Assembly (NCBI GenBank): GCA_022559845.1
Contig: CM040126.1
Coordinates: forward strand, 225,562,641 to 225,626,640
Reading direction: 5' to 3'
Length of the DNA: 64,000 nt
Origin: Amorphophallus konjac
Taxonomy: Eukaryota; Streptophyta; Magnoliopsida; Alismatales; Araceae
How positions within the stretch are numbered: the stretch's first letter is position 1; every line of letters begins with the position of its first letter. A model generated the notes under the pieces. The model ran no database searches. It was given only the letters and a program-made list of their open reading frames with translations, and was not told where the DNA came from. Below are positions 33,144 to 43,918 of this stretch, piece after piece. The translations under genes were made by a program, and so were the position numbers.

Positions 33144-36014
33144 CTAGAATAAGTCGGGATACCGCTTCCGCATAGTATCTTCGGACTCCCAAGTAGCTTC
33201 TTCGGTTCCACGCCGACTCCACTGAATCTTGACCATAGGTATAGAACGATTCCGGAGTTGCTGCTGTTTCCGGTCCAAAATCTTGATAGGTCTTTCTTCA
33301 TAGGTCAAATCTTCCTTCAATTCAAAATCCACATGCTGAATGATGTGAGTGGGATCATACACATATTTCCGTAACATAGACACATGGAAAACATTGTGTA
33401 CACTAGACAACTGCGGCGGTAAAGCCAGTATGTAAGCAACTTCTCCCACTCTATCTAGGATCTCGAATGGACCAATATACCTCAGACTAAGCTTGCCATG
33501 AATGCCAAATCTTCGAATCCCTCTCGAAGGAGAAACCTTCAGAAATACATGCTCGCCAACTTGAAATTCTAATGCTCTTCTCCTTGTGTCGGCATAACTC
33601 TTCTGTCTTGATTGGGCTACTTGTAACCGGTCTCGGATAACACGGAGGTTCTGTGACGATTCTGAAATAAGATATGGTCCAAGCCATTGCTTCTCACCTA
33701 TCTCATCCCAACATAACGGGGAACGACAACTTCGCCCGTACAATGCTTCAAAAGGAGCCATCTGGATGCTGGATTGATAACTGTTGTTGTAGGCGAATTC
33801 AATCAAAGCTAAATGATCACTCCAACTGCCTCCGAAATCAATCATGCATGCTCTAAGCATATCTTCCACTATCTGGTTGGTTCTTTCAGTCTGTCCATCT
33901 GTCTGCGGATGAAAAGCAGTACTGAAATTCAGACGAGTACCCAAAGATTCTTGCAGTCCCTTCCAGAAATGTGAAGTAAATCTGGGGTCTCTATCAGACA
34001 CAATGCTGACTGGTATGCCATGGAGCCTTACCACTTCCTTCAAATACAAAGCAGCCAATACATCAACTGTCCACTTGGACTTAATGGGTAAGAAATGAGC
34101 TGACTTTGTCAATTGGTCAACAATTACCCATATTGCATCAAATCCACCACGAGTCCTAGGTAGACCCATAATGAAATCCATGCCAATGCTCTCCCACTTC
34201 CATTGGGGTATGTCAAGTGGTTTCAACTTTCCTGTCGGTCTGAAATGTTCAGCCTTGACTTGCTGACAAACCAAGCATCTACTCACGAAGTTTGCAACTT
34301 CCCTTTTCATATTCGGCCACCAAAAAGATCTCTTCAAATCCTTGAACATTTTAGTGCCTCTAGGATGAATGGTATATCGGGATCTATGTGCTTCCTCCAG
34401 AATCTTGTTCTTTATTCCAGCTTCATCAGGTACACAAGTTCTACCCTGGAATAACAATCTTCCATTGTCAGCCATCATGAAGTCAGGTCTACTGCTCAAG
34501 CTTCCCTTGATCTCTACAAGCTCGGGATCATTATCTTGCAGAGATTTGATTTCCATCAACAATTCGGGCTTAAGTTGAATCTGTGCAATCATAACCCGAT
34601 CATTATCAACATTCAGATCCAGGCTAGCCAATTGTTCTAATAGCTTCCACTCTTGTAACATGAGACTGGACAATCTAGCCACAGGCTTCCTACTTAATGC
34701 ATCTTCCACAACATTGCCTTTGCCAAGATGATACTCGATCGAGAAGTTGAAGTCTTTCAAGTACTCCAACCATCTTCTCTGCCTCATATTAAGTTCCTTC
34801 TGAGAAAACAAATATTTCAGACTCTTATGATCTGAAAACACTGTGAATGTTTCTCCATACAAGTAGTGCCTCCATATCTTCAATGCGAACACCACTGCTG
34901 CTAGTTCCAAATCATGAACAGGATAATTCTCTTCATGCTTCCTCAACTGCCTAGAAGAATAGGCTATCACCTTCCCATGCTGCATGAGTACACAGTCTAA
35001 ACCAATACTTGAAGCATCAGTGTATACCATAAAACCTCCTTCACCAGAAGGTAAAGCCAATACAGGTGCAGTAGTTAAACAATCTTTCAAAGTCTGAAAG
35101 CTTCGCTGACAATCATCTGACCAATCAAACTTGTTCTCCTTGCGGGTTAATCTTGTAAGAGGTACCGCAATCTTGGAGAAATCTTGAATGAATCTGCGAT
35201 AATAGCCTGCCAGGCCTAAGAAGTTTCTGATTTCAGTCACACTAGTAGGCTGATCCCAATTCTTCACTGCCTCAACCTTCGAAGGATCAACATAAATACC
35301 TTCTTTGGTGATGATATGTCCGAGAAAGGACACCTCTTGCAGCCAAAATTCACACTTACTGAACTTGGCATAAAGCTGGTGATCTCTCAACAGTTGCAAT
35401 GCCATCCTCAGATGCTCAGCATGCTCCTCCTCATTCTTAGAATAAATCAGGATGTCATCAATGAATACCACGACCCATCGATCAAGATAGGGCCGAAATA
35501 CATTGTTCATCAACTGCATGAAAGCTGCCGGTGCATTCGTTAGACCAAAAGGCATAACGACAAATTTAAAATGACCATACCTGCTGCGGAAAGCCGTTTT
35601 ATAGATATCCTCTTCCTTAATCCGCAACTGATGATATCCAGATCGAAGATCGATCTTAGAAAAATACTGAGCTCCCGCTATCTGGTCAAATAGTTCGTCA
35701 ATCCTCGGTAATGGATATTTGTTCTTGACAGTCTGCTGGTTCAATTGCCAATAATCGATGCACAACCTCATCGAACCATCTTTCTTCCTGACGAATAATA
35801 CAGGGGCTTCCCAAGGAGAAGTACTATGGCGAATGAAACCCTTCTCAAGTAATTCCATCAATTGTTGCTTTAACTCCCTCAGTTCTGCAGGAGACATACG
35901 ATAAGGAGCCTTGGAAATAGGAGATGTGCCAGAAATGAGATCAATAGAAAAGATAACTTCCCGCTCAGGCGGAAGTCCGGGTAGGTCCTCTGGAAAGACA
36001 TCAGGAAAATCTCA
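33144..36014 (-). pseudogene. pol: Element B pol: RT, RNase H, integrase, chromodomain
   Basis: The frame is open from after a TGA at 36012-36014 to the terminal stop at 33144. It continues the gag-protease frame. The 917-residue stretch from 35897 holds RT with [20 protein letters not shown] and FIDDILIYS (about residue 145), RNase H with YTDASS (about 287) and DHKSLKYL (about 356), and an integrase zinc finger (H-H-C-C, ending CLVCQQ near 542). The integrase core has GMDFIMG, SDRDPRF and [17 protein letters not shown]-type C-terminal domain ([10 protein letters not shown]) and a chromodomain ([15 protein letters not shown]) follow. CIDY is normally followed by R, so the W here is probably an inactivating C-to-T change. 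The enzymatic domains are otherwise well preserved, but upstream stops prevent a full polyprotein. Confidence 0.93.
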
Positions 36015-37538
36015 GACAACAGAAATGTCCTTAATCTCAATCTGCTGCTCAGGGATTGCACAGACAAAGGCCAGAAAAGTCTCACATCCTCGTCTCATCA
36101 GCTTATCACCTCAAAGAGTCGAGATAAGTGATACGAAGTTATGGTGCTTAACTCCCACAAAAGAAAGTCTCGGGTGCCTAGTAAAAGACACGGAGCTAGA
36201 ATTACAGTGAACATTAGCCTCATATCTAGCAAACCAATCTGCTCCTAGGATTACATCATAATCCTTCATGTCCATGCAAACTAAATTAGCTGGTAAATTC
36301 TGTTCAACAATCATAACCGTACTAGAAGGATAGAAGTACTGTATTGCCGATCTAGATCCAATAGGGGTTGATATTTCTAACGGAGAATTCATCAAAACAG
36401 GTTCCACAGCTAAAGACTTAGTAAATCTCTGAGAAATAAATGAATGCGTGGCACCAGTATCAAAAAGTACAAATGCTGGCTTGTCGAGTATAATAAGAGT
36501 ACCTTCGACGAGTCCACCATCCTCGGCGGTTCCTGCTTCCTCTGCATGCAAAGCTTGGAGCTTGCCTTGTGGTTTCTTGAAGACTTGAGGTTTCGCCGAG
36601 GTAGCTTGCTCCGATATCAAAGAACAGTCTGGAATACGGTGTTCCTTGCTTCCACATCGCAGGCAGGCGCCTAGCTTGCGCCAGCATTCCTCCATCTTGT
36701 GACCAGGATGATCACAAAACTTGCACACGCCCTTGAATGGAACAATAGGGCCAGGCTTCTTGTCTTCATGCCTCGGCATCTTGCCCTTCCATGATCCAGA
36801 TCCACTCCACGAACCAGGTCCACTAATGGGCCTCTTCTTGCCATACCCGGGTTTGATATTCCCGAAACCTGTAGGTAGTTCCTTCTTTGTGCCCTTTCCA
36901 CGGATTCTCTCCGTCATCTCAAGAGTATCTCCTAGAACTTGAGCTTTCCTCACCATCTCAGAATAGGTGGAGACTTCCATCGGTGCCAATTGATTGATAT
37001 AATGCAGCTTCAGCCCATTAAGAAAGTGCTTAGCCTTCATCTTCTCGGTAGATATAAGGTGTGTAGCATAACGAGAAAGCCGTGAAAATTGAGCCTCATA
37101 CTCCGCCACGGACAGACCTCACTGTTTCAGGGCCGCGAACTCCGCCGCCTTCTTCTCTTGCACTCTATCAGAAAAATACTTACTGTTAAAGAATTCCTCG
37201 AACTCTTCCCATGTAACTTGCTGATCACCAAGAGTCGCCTTGATAGAATCCCACCAAGTACATGCATCTCGTTCCAATTGAAAAGTTGAGAGAAGGACAC
37301 GCTCTTGATTGCTGCATTGCATCACTTCGAATATCCTTCCCATCTCATCTAGCCAGTGCTTGGCTTCATCGGGGTCAGTCGAGCCTCCAAATCTCGGCGG
37401 ATTCATTCCTCGGAAGTTCCGATATAAGTCACCAGTGCCATGGTGTGCCGCTCCTGCTTGAGTCACTTGCTGTAAAGCCTGCGTAAGGCCTTGAACCGTA
37501 CGTTGCAAGTTCCTCCATTCCGCACGGTCAGCTGCCAT
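36015..37538 (-). pseudogene. gag: Element B gag and protease, with in-frame stops
   Basis: The ATG at 37536-37538 begins a frame in register with pol. The gag domain (MNPPRFGGSTDPDEAKHWLD, then CTWWDSIKATLG) is Retrotrans_gag-like. Two zinc knuckles follow (CKFCDHPGHKMEEC and CLRCGSKEHRIPDC), then an aspartic protease with LFDTGATHSFIS and a late LGADW motif. Stops break the frame at 37119-37121 (TGA, in gag), 36111-36113 (TGA, after the protease) and 36012-36014 (TGA, before RT). There is no frameshift. In an active copy this frame would give capsid, nucleocapsid and protease from one polyprotein. Confidence 0.9.
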
Positions 37539-37743
37539 TGCAATGGCCTACACGCGGAATAGATTACTAAGGTTCAATAGATAGATAATAACATGATTAA
37601 GATACGAACTTAACCCAAGTTCTACCCAATCTCACCAGGTCGGGTTCTTAGACTTTAACAAGGTTAGGGATCCTATGATAACACTTAGAACCCTAAAACA
37701 TAGAAAATCTAGAACTTAGGAAAACCTAGGAACGTGAAACCTA

Positions 37744-37757
37744 GGGCTCTTATACCA
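37744..37757 (-). other. Primer binding site of element B
   Basis: Minus-strand sequence TGGTATAAGAGCCC, about 7 nt from the 5' LTR edge at 37765. It resembles the initiator-tRNA-Met site TGGTATCAGAGCC with one mismatch. The interval 37539-37743 is the gag leader and shows no other feature. Confidence 0.75.
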
Positions 37758-40042
37758 ACTAAACTGTCACGCCCCGACGCGGAATATCGGGTCGTACAGT
37801 TAGAAACTAGCTAGAAATAACAATAATAAACTAAACTAAACAATTACACAAGTGCTAAGGAAAGATGTAACTCTATTGATCAAGATGATTCCAAATTATT
37901 ACAATAACCAACACTGCTAATACACGATCAAACATGACTTCCAAATCTGAATTCTAATACAATAACTGACTCCAAAAGTAATTAAGTACTAACACAACTC
38001 TAAGGAAATAACTAGAGGTAAACAACCATGCTCACACGGCATCTACTAAGGAGTACACTCAAAAGATATCACTCCTACCCTTCCCCATCGGTATGCGCAT
38101 CATCACCTGAATAGCTTGGAAAGGGGGGAAACAACAACTATGAGCTGACGCTCAGTAGGAAATAACAGGCAATTTTACGTGATTAACAAGTTAAATTACA
38201 TTTTCATATGCCATGCTAAATAAAGGAAATAAAAGATGATACAATAAAACAGCGTAATACAAAGATCTTGCAAGGTCAAGAAATATAATGATGACAAGAG
38301 ATAACAAGTACAAGAATTTACAACAGGAGATAGTAATAGAGAATTGGCCAACAAGCATGTATTTTAAACATCATTCCAAGCACGATCAAGAACAAGTAAC
38401 AAGAGATTTTATGTCATAGACGTTACACAAGTCAAGTACTCGGTGCAATGCCCCACCATGTCATTAACATCCCATGGGCTCACTAATTTTTTGGGCGGTC
38501 TCCCCAGGACCAGACCGGGCCCCTATGATGCATTGACATTGATTTATTGGATCCAAGATCCCACGATTGTCTAGACATTCAGTCACGTTTAATGGCCAAT
38601 TTAATCGGGGGAATTACTGCCAGAAGTTCAAGATTTAAAGGACTAACCTTGTCCTTGGATTCAAGAGCACATAAACACGATGAAACTCATCTCCGAGAGA
38701 TGTGCGGTCATACAGAAGCCGTGCAAGGCATGTACGGCTAACACAGGGCCGTGCATACAGAAACTGGGCTGAAACTCAGCCAGCGAGGTCAAGAAAGAAC
38801 GGTTGACAGTGGGCCGCTCTAAGGTATGAACGGTGCATTATGGGCCGCTCATGTCCAGAAGACATTAAGACCCATGATAAGATATACGGACCATACTGGG
38901 CCGTATTACAGATATGCGGTCATTATCGGGCCGTCGAAGAGGATATGCGGTCAACTACTAGCCGCGCATTCCTCTCGTCATCCGATACGATCCAAGCCTT
39001 AAACCAGCGGTTTAAACACATAAAATGATGTTTTTGGTAGTTCATTAGGTTCATAACAGGGATATAACAAGGTTCCAAGGTGATGGTAAAACCGCCGGAT
39101 AGAATTTCCGGGGGTAAAACCAAGACTAGTACACTAATCGGCTAACGACTTATTAAAAGTCGATAAGTTGGTCACGCTGTTTACTATAGTACAGCAGCTA
39201 ACCAGCAAGCTAATAATCACATTAATCCTAATTCCATGTCAGATTATCAAGGATTAAGTTTTACATTTAGTCAATTTGCCAAAAAGAATGATTCAAGTTG
39301 ATAAGGAGAATGGACAAGCTAGCGTAGGATGAACAACATGCAATTAACAGAAATTTAGTTACATAATTAACCACTAATCATGTGAGTTTCTAATTTATTA
39401 ATTACCATTAGGATACTAATATGAAGCATTTAGAATCATAACTAAGTCACTTACTGCATGGATAAACGGTTCGGAATGAACCTTATAACCTCTGGACTAA
39501 ACAGGGCTGAACGGGGGTCAAAGGGCAAGCCAGGGAGTTGGACTAAAACGCTAACTAATGGAAACGGACTCCAAATAAGGGGCTTTTGGTACTGTTGGAA
39601 AGATAATGAAAAACTCTACCTAACAGTAAGATCAATTTTATAATATCTTTCTGAAATCATGATTTATCAAAGCAAGAACACGGGAAACCCTAATTTTGAC
39701 ATGCAGTTACTAAATCGTAAAATTCTCTCAATATATACAACGAAATTTGGGGCTTCTTATATCAAAAGAAAGCTACTTCGATGCTGATTCTATCCATGTA
39801 TGATATGCTATATGGGGATCAAGATATGCAACTCAAAATCAGCCCGAAATCATGCTTTGACTCATAAGAACACTGCATAAATGAAGCCTAGACATGCTCT
39901 TACTTCGATCCAAAATTCTCTAGACATGCTCAATGATATTTGGGGATTTCTACGCCAAATGAAAGCTAACATGATGATGCTTACATCCATGTATATTAAT
40001 TAGAGTTGAGCTATTAGATCCTACCTCAATCGAAGAGAGAAA

Positions 40043-42451
40043 AACGAGGAAGACTTCTTGCGGGTTCTGCTCAAAGATCTCCTCTATGTTCATGGTCGGC
40101 CCTTCCTATTCTCCAGGTGGCACGTCAGGTTCTCCCTGGAGGAGGACTCACCTTTCGTGCCGGTTTGGGTGGAGATGCCGGCCCTCCCGGCCAACTTCTA
40201 CAACGAACCAATGCTCCTCTCTATAGCCGGTACCATCGGCACCCCTCTCAAAGTCGACCGCAACTCTCTCTGCCTCACCCGATCGGACGCCGCTCGCGTG
40301 TGTGTCCTGTTGGATGTCACCAAGCAGCCTCCTGCCCGTCTTTGGATCAATTGTGGAGGGTGGGGTTTTTGGCAGCCGCTCCACTACCCTTCCATCCCCT
40401 TGTTTTGCTCTTCATGCAGGCGTTTGGGTCACGGTCCCTCCTTGTGCAAGAGTCGCCCTGCCGGCCCGTCTGCGTTTGGTCCCTCTAAGCTCGCCCGTGA
40501 GGTTCGGAAGCCGGCGGGGTTGGCAGCCGTGGCCTCTGGCCCAATGACCACTGCATATGCGCCAAAGCTTGCTGCCCCTGCAACGGCTTCCAAGCCAGCT
40601 CCCCCCTCGGAGCCTGCTCATCCTCCGCTGGCGAAGGGTTTGGCTGATGCGGCCTCCAACGCTCCGGCTTGTGCTCCTGGCCCCCCTGTCCCCCCTAGCG
40701 CCACCTGGAGGCCCGTGGGCGCCTCAGGGATCCTGCCTGCCTGTGCCCTCCCCGTGCCTCTTTTGGATGCTCCTGTTGGTGGCTGCCCAACCGCTCCCGC
40801 TCCACTGCTACGTACCCCCCCATCTCCGCCTGTTCCTGCCCAGGAGGAGCTTCAGGTGTGCGATGTAGCACCCGTGGATCTCGTCCTCCCTGCTGTTTCC
40901 CCTGCTGTGCTGGTCAACGTGCCTCCGCCAACTGCCCCTCCACCTCCTGTGGATGGTTGGGCTCCCTGTTCCCTGCATGGCCCGCTTCCCTCTGGTTTCG
41001 CCATGGGTGCAGCCGGAGCTTCTCTCCTGGTGGTCCACCCACTTGTGGAGGGGTGCCAACTGCCTGCAGAGCATCTGCTGACCCAAGCTACCTCCTCGTC
41101 GGCCGCTTGCTCCCTGCCTTCTGCCTCCCTCCCGCTGGAGTCTCCACCGCATCTGGCTACGATTCGCTCGCCGGATCATTTGACTGCTGCCCATGGCGTC
41201 TTGGGCCCTGCTCCTTCGTGCACCGGGACAGAGGCTCCCCCTCGAGCTCTCCCCGTGGCTGAGGGGCTGTCTCCTCTTCCCGCTCCCGTCTTGGCATCTT
41301 CACCGGATGTCACTGCTGCCTCGGGCACAGTTGCAGTTCAGGGACCCTCCGCTGTGGCGCCTCTTGGCTCTGCCCGCAGTGGGGCTCCCCTCCCTGCCCT
41401 GCTGCCTGGGGCTTCTGTCTCCCCCACTCCTGCCCGGCTAGATGAGGGGCCCCCTGCCTCTCCAGTGAAGCACCCTGTTGCTGTGCGTCTCATTACCCAA
41501 GTGCTCTCTGTGCCAGGTTTGGAGCCCATCTCTCACTTTCCGGACTTGCCGGCTGCACATGCTAGTTTTGTGGGCCTCGCCCCTCCTTCGGGTCGTGGTG
41601 CCTGCCCTCCGGCACCGTCTGTGGGCATCGCGCCCATCCCCCGGGCTTCTCACCCTTCTGGGAAGGGGGTCCCCCCTCCGTGTGCTGCTGTGCCCGCGGG
41701 TGTCCCTCCTACATCTCGGGCGTCCTCCTCTGTGATCCTCGGCCTCCCGGCACCGGAAGCTCACCCCCTGGGCGGCCCCTTGCCGCAAGCGGGGCTTAAT
41801 GCCGCTGCGGCAGCTTGGTCTCCTGGGACGCTACCCTCTCCCCAGGAGGCTGCTGTTGAGCGTCCCTTGGCTTCCTCCTCTGCTCCGACGGCTGCCCCTC
41901 GTCTCTCCTTCGCCCAAGCTTTGAAGCAGAAAATCAACCGGGCCCCGCCCGGGCCGATCGTCGATTCCACTCCGCCTCCTGCTCCGGTGCCTCCTGTGGG
42001 TCTTGTGCCCCCCCCGGATCTTGGCATGCCCCTCACGTTTCCCTTCCTCATCCAGCCGCTTCATATACCCGGTGTTGTGCCTATTTCGTCGGGGCTCGGG
42101 GACACGGCGGCTCATGTGGCTTTTGTGGGCACCTCCGGCCTGGACCGCTCTCGGCTACCCTCCAGGATGGATACCAGAGCTCCTTGGCGTACCTTCCAGC
42201 GGTCCAACTCCACTTCCTCCTCGCGTGATCGTCAGTGCATGTTTGAGGATGCTGCTCTTCCTCCCCATCGCTCTCTTCGGCTCCAGTCTTCCTCGATGGC
42301 GCCCCCGCCCCCGGCCTACTCGTCCTTCACGGAGGTGCTCGATACAGACGGCTCAAGGGTTGACCCCTTCTCTCCGGGACGTCTGCGTGGCGTCCGTTCT
42401 GTGTTCTCTCCCGACTCAGAAGGGGTCTTCGATGAATATTCTTATTTGTAG
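40043..42451 (+). CDS. LINE ORF1 protein (DUF4283-like plus CCHC zinc knuckle), 5'-truncated
   Basis: The frame is open from the insertion junction to TAG at 42449-42451, about 800 codons, with no internal stop. The N-terminal part (VLLKDLLYVHGRPFLFSRW, then FVPVWVEMPALP) matches the second half of the DUF4283 domain of plant L1-type and gag-like proteins. A zinc knuckle CSSCRRLGHGPSLC is at about 40408-40449. The remaining 650 or so residues are Pro/Ala/Ser-rich low complexity without a recognised domain. ORF1 proteins of plant L1s bind RNA and form the retrotransposition particle. The start codon is lost by 5' truncation. The preserved frame suggests a recent insertion. High GC contrasts sharply with the AT-rich LTR around it. 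Confidence 0.83.
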   Translation, partial: NEEDFLRVLLKDLLYVHGRPFLFSRWHVRFSLEEDSPFVPVWVEMPALPANFYNEPMLLSIAGTIGTPLKVDRNSLCLTRSDAARVCVLLDVTKQPPARLWINCGGWGFWQPLHYPSIPLFCSSCRRLGHGPSLCKSRPAGPSAFGPSKLAREVRKPAGLAAVASGPMTTAYAPKLAAPATASKPAPPSEPAHPPLAKGLADAASNAPACAPGPPVPPSATWRPVGASGILPACALPVPLLDAPVGGCPTAPAPLLRTPPSPPVPAQEELQVCDVAPVDLVLPAVSPAVLVNVPPPTAPPPPVDGWAPCSLHGPLPSGFAMGAAGASLLVVHPLVEGCQLPAEHLLTQATSSSAACSLPSASLPLESPPHLATIRSPDHLTAAHGVLGPAPSCTGTEAPPRALPVAEGLSPLPAPVLASSPDVTAASGTVAVQGPSAVAPLGSARSGAPLPALLPGASVSPTPARLDEGPPASPVKHPVAVRLITQVLSVPGLEPISHFPDLPAAHASFVGLAPPSGRGACPPAPSVGIAPIPRASHPSGKGVPPPCAAVPAGVPPTSRASSSVILGLPAPEAHPLGGPLPQAGLNAAAAAWSPGTLPSPQEAAVERPLASSSAPTAAPRLSFAQALKQKINRAPPGPIVDSTPPPAPVPPVGLVPPPDLGMPLTFPFLIQPLHIPGVVPISSGLGDTAAHVAFVGTSGLDRSRLPSRMDTRAPWRTFQRSNSTSSSRDRQCMFEDAALPPHRSLRLQSSSMAPPPPAYSSFTEVLDTDGSRVDPFSPGRLRGVRSVFSPDSEGVFDEYSYL

Positions 42452-42720
42452 GGGCTTGGTCTCTTCTGTGGGTTCTCGGGCCTTTGTTTTTGCCCTTGCC
42501 TGGGTTCTTTGGTCTCCTTTATGCTTTCTTGGGCCTTGGGCCTTGTTCCATCCTTGGCCCTCTTTGGGCGTTCCCCCCCCCCTCTGTACCCCTTTCCCTT
42601 TTATGCTTTCATATATGAAAATCGCTTGCCTGGTGGCCGGGATAGTGGTTTCATCGTCTTCCGCAGTGAAGAGATGAACCCCCTCTCCCGTCTCCCCCCT
42701 TGCAAGTATCAACTTTAGTT
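42432..42720 (+). pseudogene. Possible ORF2 remnant and 3' UTR of LINE H
   Basis: An ATG overlapping the end of ORF1 in another frame starts MNILICRGL, resembling the usual beginning of plant L1 ORF2 endonuclease (MNIL...CRGL). No endonuclease or RT motif follows. The sequence goes straight into a pyrimidine-rich 3' region and poly(A). The match is short, so confidence is limited. Confidence 0.45.
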
Positions 42721-43551
42721 AAAAAAAAAAACTGGACAGCACCTTAGAAAAACCTCGATATCTCCTCGGATACCTAATGAAATTTAGGGCTTATTATATC
42801 ATTGGAAAGATCTCGTTGAGAGGAACAATTTGATATATTCATGTGCAGATTTTGGTTAAGGAAACCTACCTCAATCGATGGAACAAAGAGGAGAGGAAGG
42901 AGGACGACGGCTGCCGACCCACCTCCACTAAATGACCAAGATCTTCCTAGATATGAATCCAATGCTAACACCACAGTTACCAAAAGAAAATACACTCGTA
43001 GAGCTTCATTTTGATAGCTCATAGAGCTTCTGGAGACTTCGGAGTTGGGAGAAATCGACCACGCAAGTTGGTGTTGGAAAACGGCGCTGCCAAGGTTGAC
43101 CAAGCCAAAACTCGGCCGCCACCATGTGCTAGGATTAGGTTTGGGTTCGATTGATAGAGGGCTATTGATCCTTAGATCGTGGCTTTTCATTTGCCACCGA
43201 TTTGATCTCATTTGGTTGAGTATTAAGCTCTAATTTGATGTTTTAAGATGAGGTTAGGTAAAGGTTAACTAAGTGTGCACTTTTAGGCTTAATCCACTAA
43301 TTAGCCCTAATTATGGATTTTTGCTGGGTCGATCACAGAAGACAAAATTGCTAACTACATCGTCCTTAACCTGATTAACATTTTTCCAGATTTTTATAAG
43401 GTAGTCGAATTTTCACTATTCTATTTTCTAAGGAATTAAATATTAAAAATCCGAAATTCAAGCTTTAATTCATTAAAAATTCATATTTAAGTTAATAAAA
43501 GCTTAATAAATACATTGGGCTCAATAAAAATTATCGGGGTATTACAACAAT

Positions 43552-43700
43552 CATCTGACGAAGTCAGATCGAGCGCACCATGGGCTCTTCGGGGTCCGAA
43601 TAAATTGTCACTTTGTGACTGGCACACCCACGCACTTAATAGACGAATCAACCATTCCCGAATAGACGAGCATAATAAACGAACGAAAAGTGCGTACACA
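43552..43700 (+). repeat. Element A 5' LTR, segment 4 (3' terminus)
   Basis: After element B the A LTR resumes and matches 55092-55240. Both copies end in CGAACGAAAAGTGC followed by GTACACA or ATCCACA, then diverge completely. The divergence point fixes the LTR end. Confidence 0.88.
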
Positions 43701-43704
43701 AGTC

Positions 43705-43722
43705 TGGCATGCCCGGTGGGAC
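43705..43722 (+). other. Primer binding site of element A
   Basis: TGGCATGCCCGGTGGGAC begins 4 nt after the LTR end. It starts with TGG, the complement of tRNA CCA, and resembles sites of plant Tat-lineage elements. I cannot name the tRNA with confidence. Confidence 0.7.
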
Positions 43723-43907
43723 CTAAACCACCATTCATCTCTTCGCCGGGATTTAGGGCCTCATGGCCACCTAATTAACGATGTTTGCCTGCTTTGATGA
43801 ATGGCAGGTGCTATCTTCGCTAGTCCTATGGGGAGAAAAGCCAAACTCGGTGCAGCTGCCTTCGTGGCCTCGAGGACGCTGCTTCGAAGCATATGCAGCT
43901 TCCAAGA

Positions 43908-43918
43908 ATCATGGGGGT
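43908..43918 (+). other. Polypurine tract of element A
   Basis: AATCATGGGGGT lies immediately before the 3' LTR start (TGTTATAAAA). It is short, but its position is right. Confidence 0.6.

Larger units (their letters stand above)
40042..42730 (+). mobile_element. Element H: 5'-truncated, ORF1-only L1-type LINE derivative
   Basis: Inserted in B's right LTR and ending in a poly(A) run at 42721-42730. Compared with the intact LTR near 32228-32251, 24 bp of target are missing and no target-site duplication is seen. The body holds a long ORF1 and then only about 270 bp before the poly(A). The endonuclease/RT ORF2 is absent apart from what may be its first few codons at 42432. This suggests an internally deleted or ORF1-only LINE family, similar in design to mammalian HAL1. 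Confidence 0.85.
29947..43546 (-). mobile_element. Element B: Tekay/Del-like Ty3/gypsy chromovirus
   Basis: The element begins TGTCACGCCCCGACG at 29947 and ends GGGGTATTACA at 43546, with TSD ACAAT at 29942-29946 and 43547-43551. The uninterrupted target is visible at about 55087 in the 3' LTR of A. LTRs are 29947-33068 and 37765-43546, the right one enlarged by LINE H. Gag-pol is on the minus strand, with a PPT beside the left LTR and a PBS beside the right LTR. The pol order PR-RT-RH-IN plus a C-terminal chromodomain marks a chromovirus. The long LTRs and integrase tail suggest Tekay/Del. The LTRs differ by a few percent. Confidence 0.95.
37765..43546 (-). repeat. Element B 5' LTR, interrupted by LINE H
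   Basis: 5,782 bp. It matches the 3' LTR from 37765 to about 40041 and from about 42730 to 43546. The intervening 2.7 kb is a LINE-derived insertion, and 24 bp of LTR are lost at the junction. Confidence 0.93.
43701..43918 (+). other. Entire internal region of element A (218 bp)
   Basis: The only sequence between A's two LTRs. It starts with the PBS and ends with a G-rich tract. A frame starting ATG at 43781 stays open through the rest and into the 3' LTR, but its product (starting MFACFDEWQVLSSLVLWGEK) matches no family I recognise. No gag, PR, RT or IN motif is present. It is either the complete interior of a non-autonomous element or the remains of a large internal deletion. Confidence 0.75.

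Noticed and set aside
40808..42115. Several minus-strand and alternative-frame ORFs across LINE ORF1
   Set aside because: They are shadows of the GC-rich low-complexity part of ORF1. Only the plus-strand frame has DUF4283-like and CCHC motifs.
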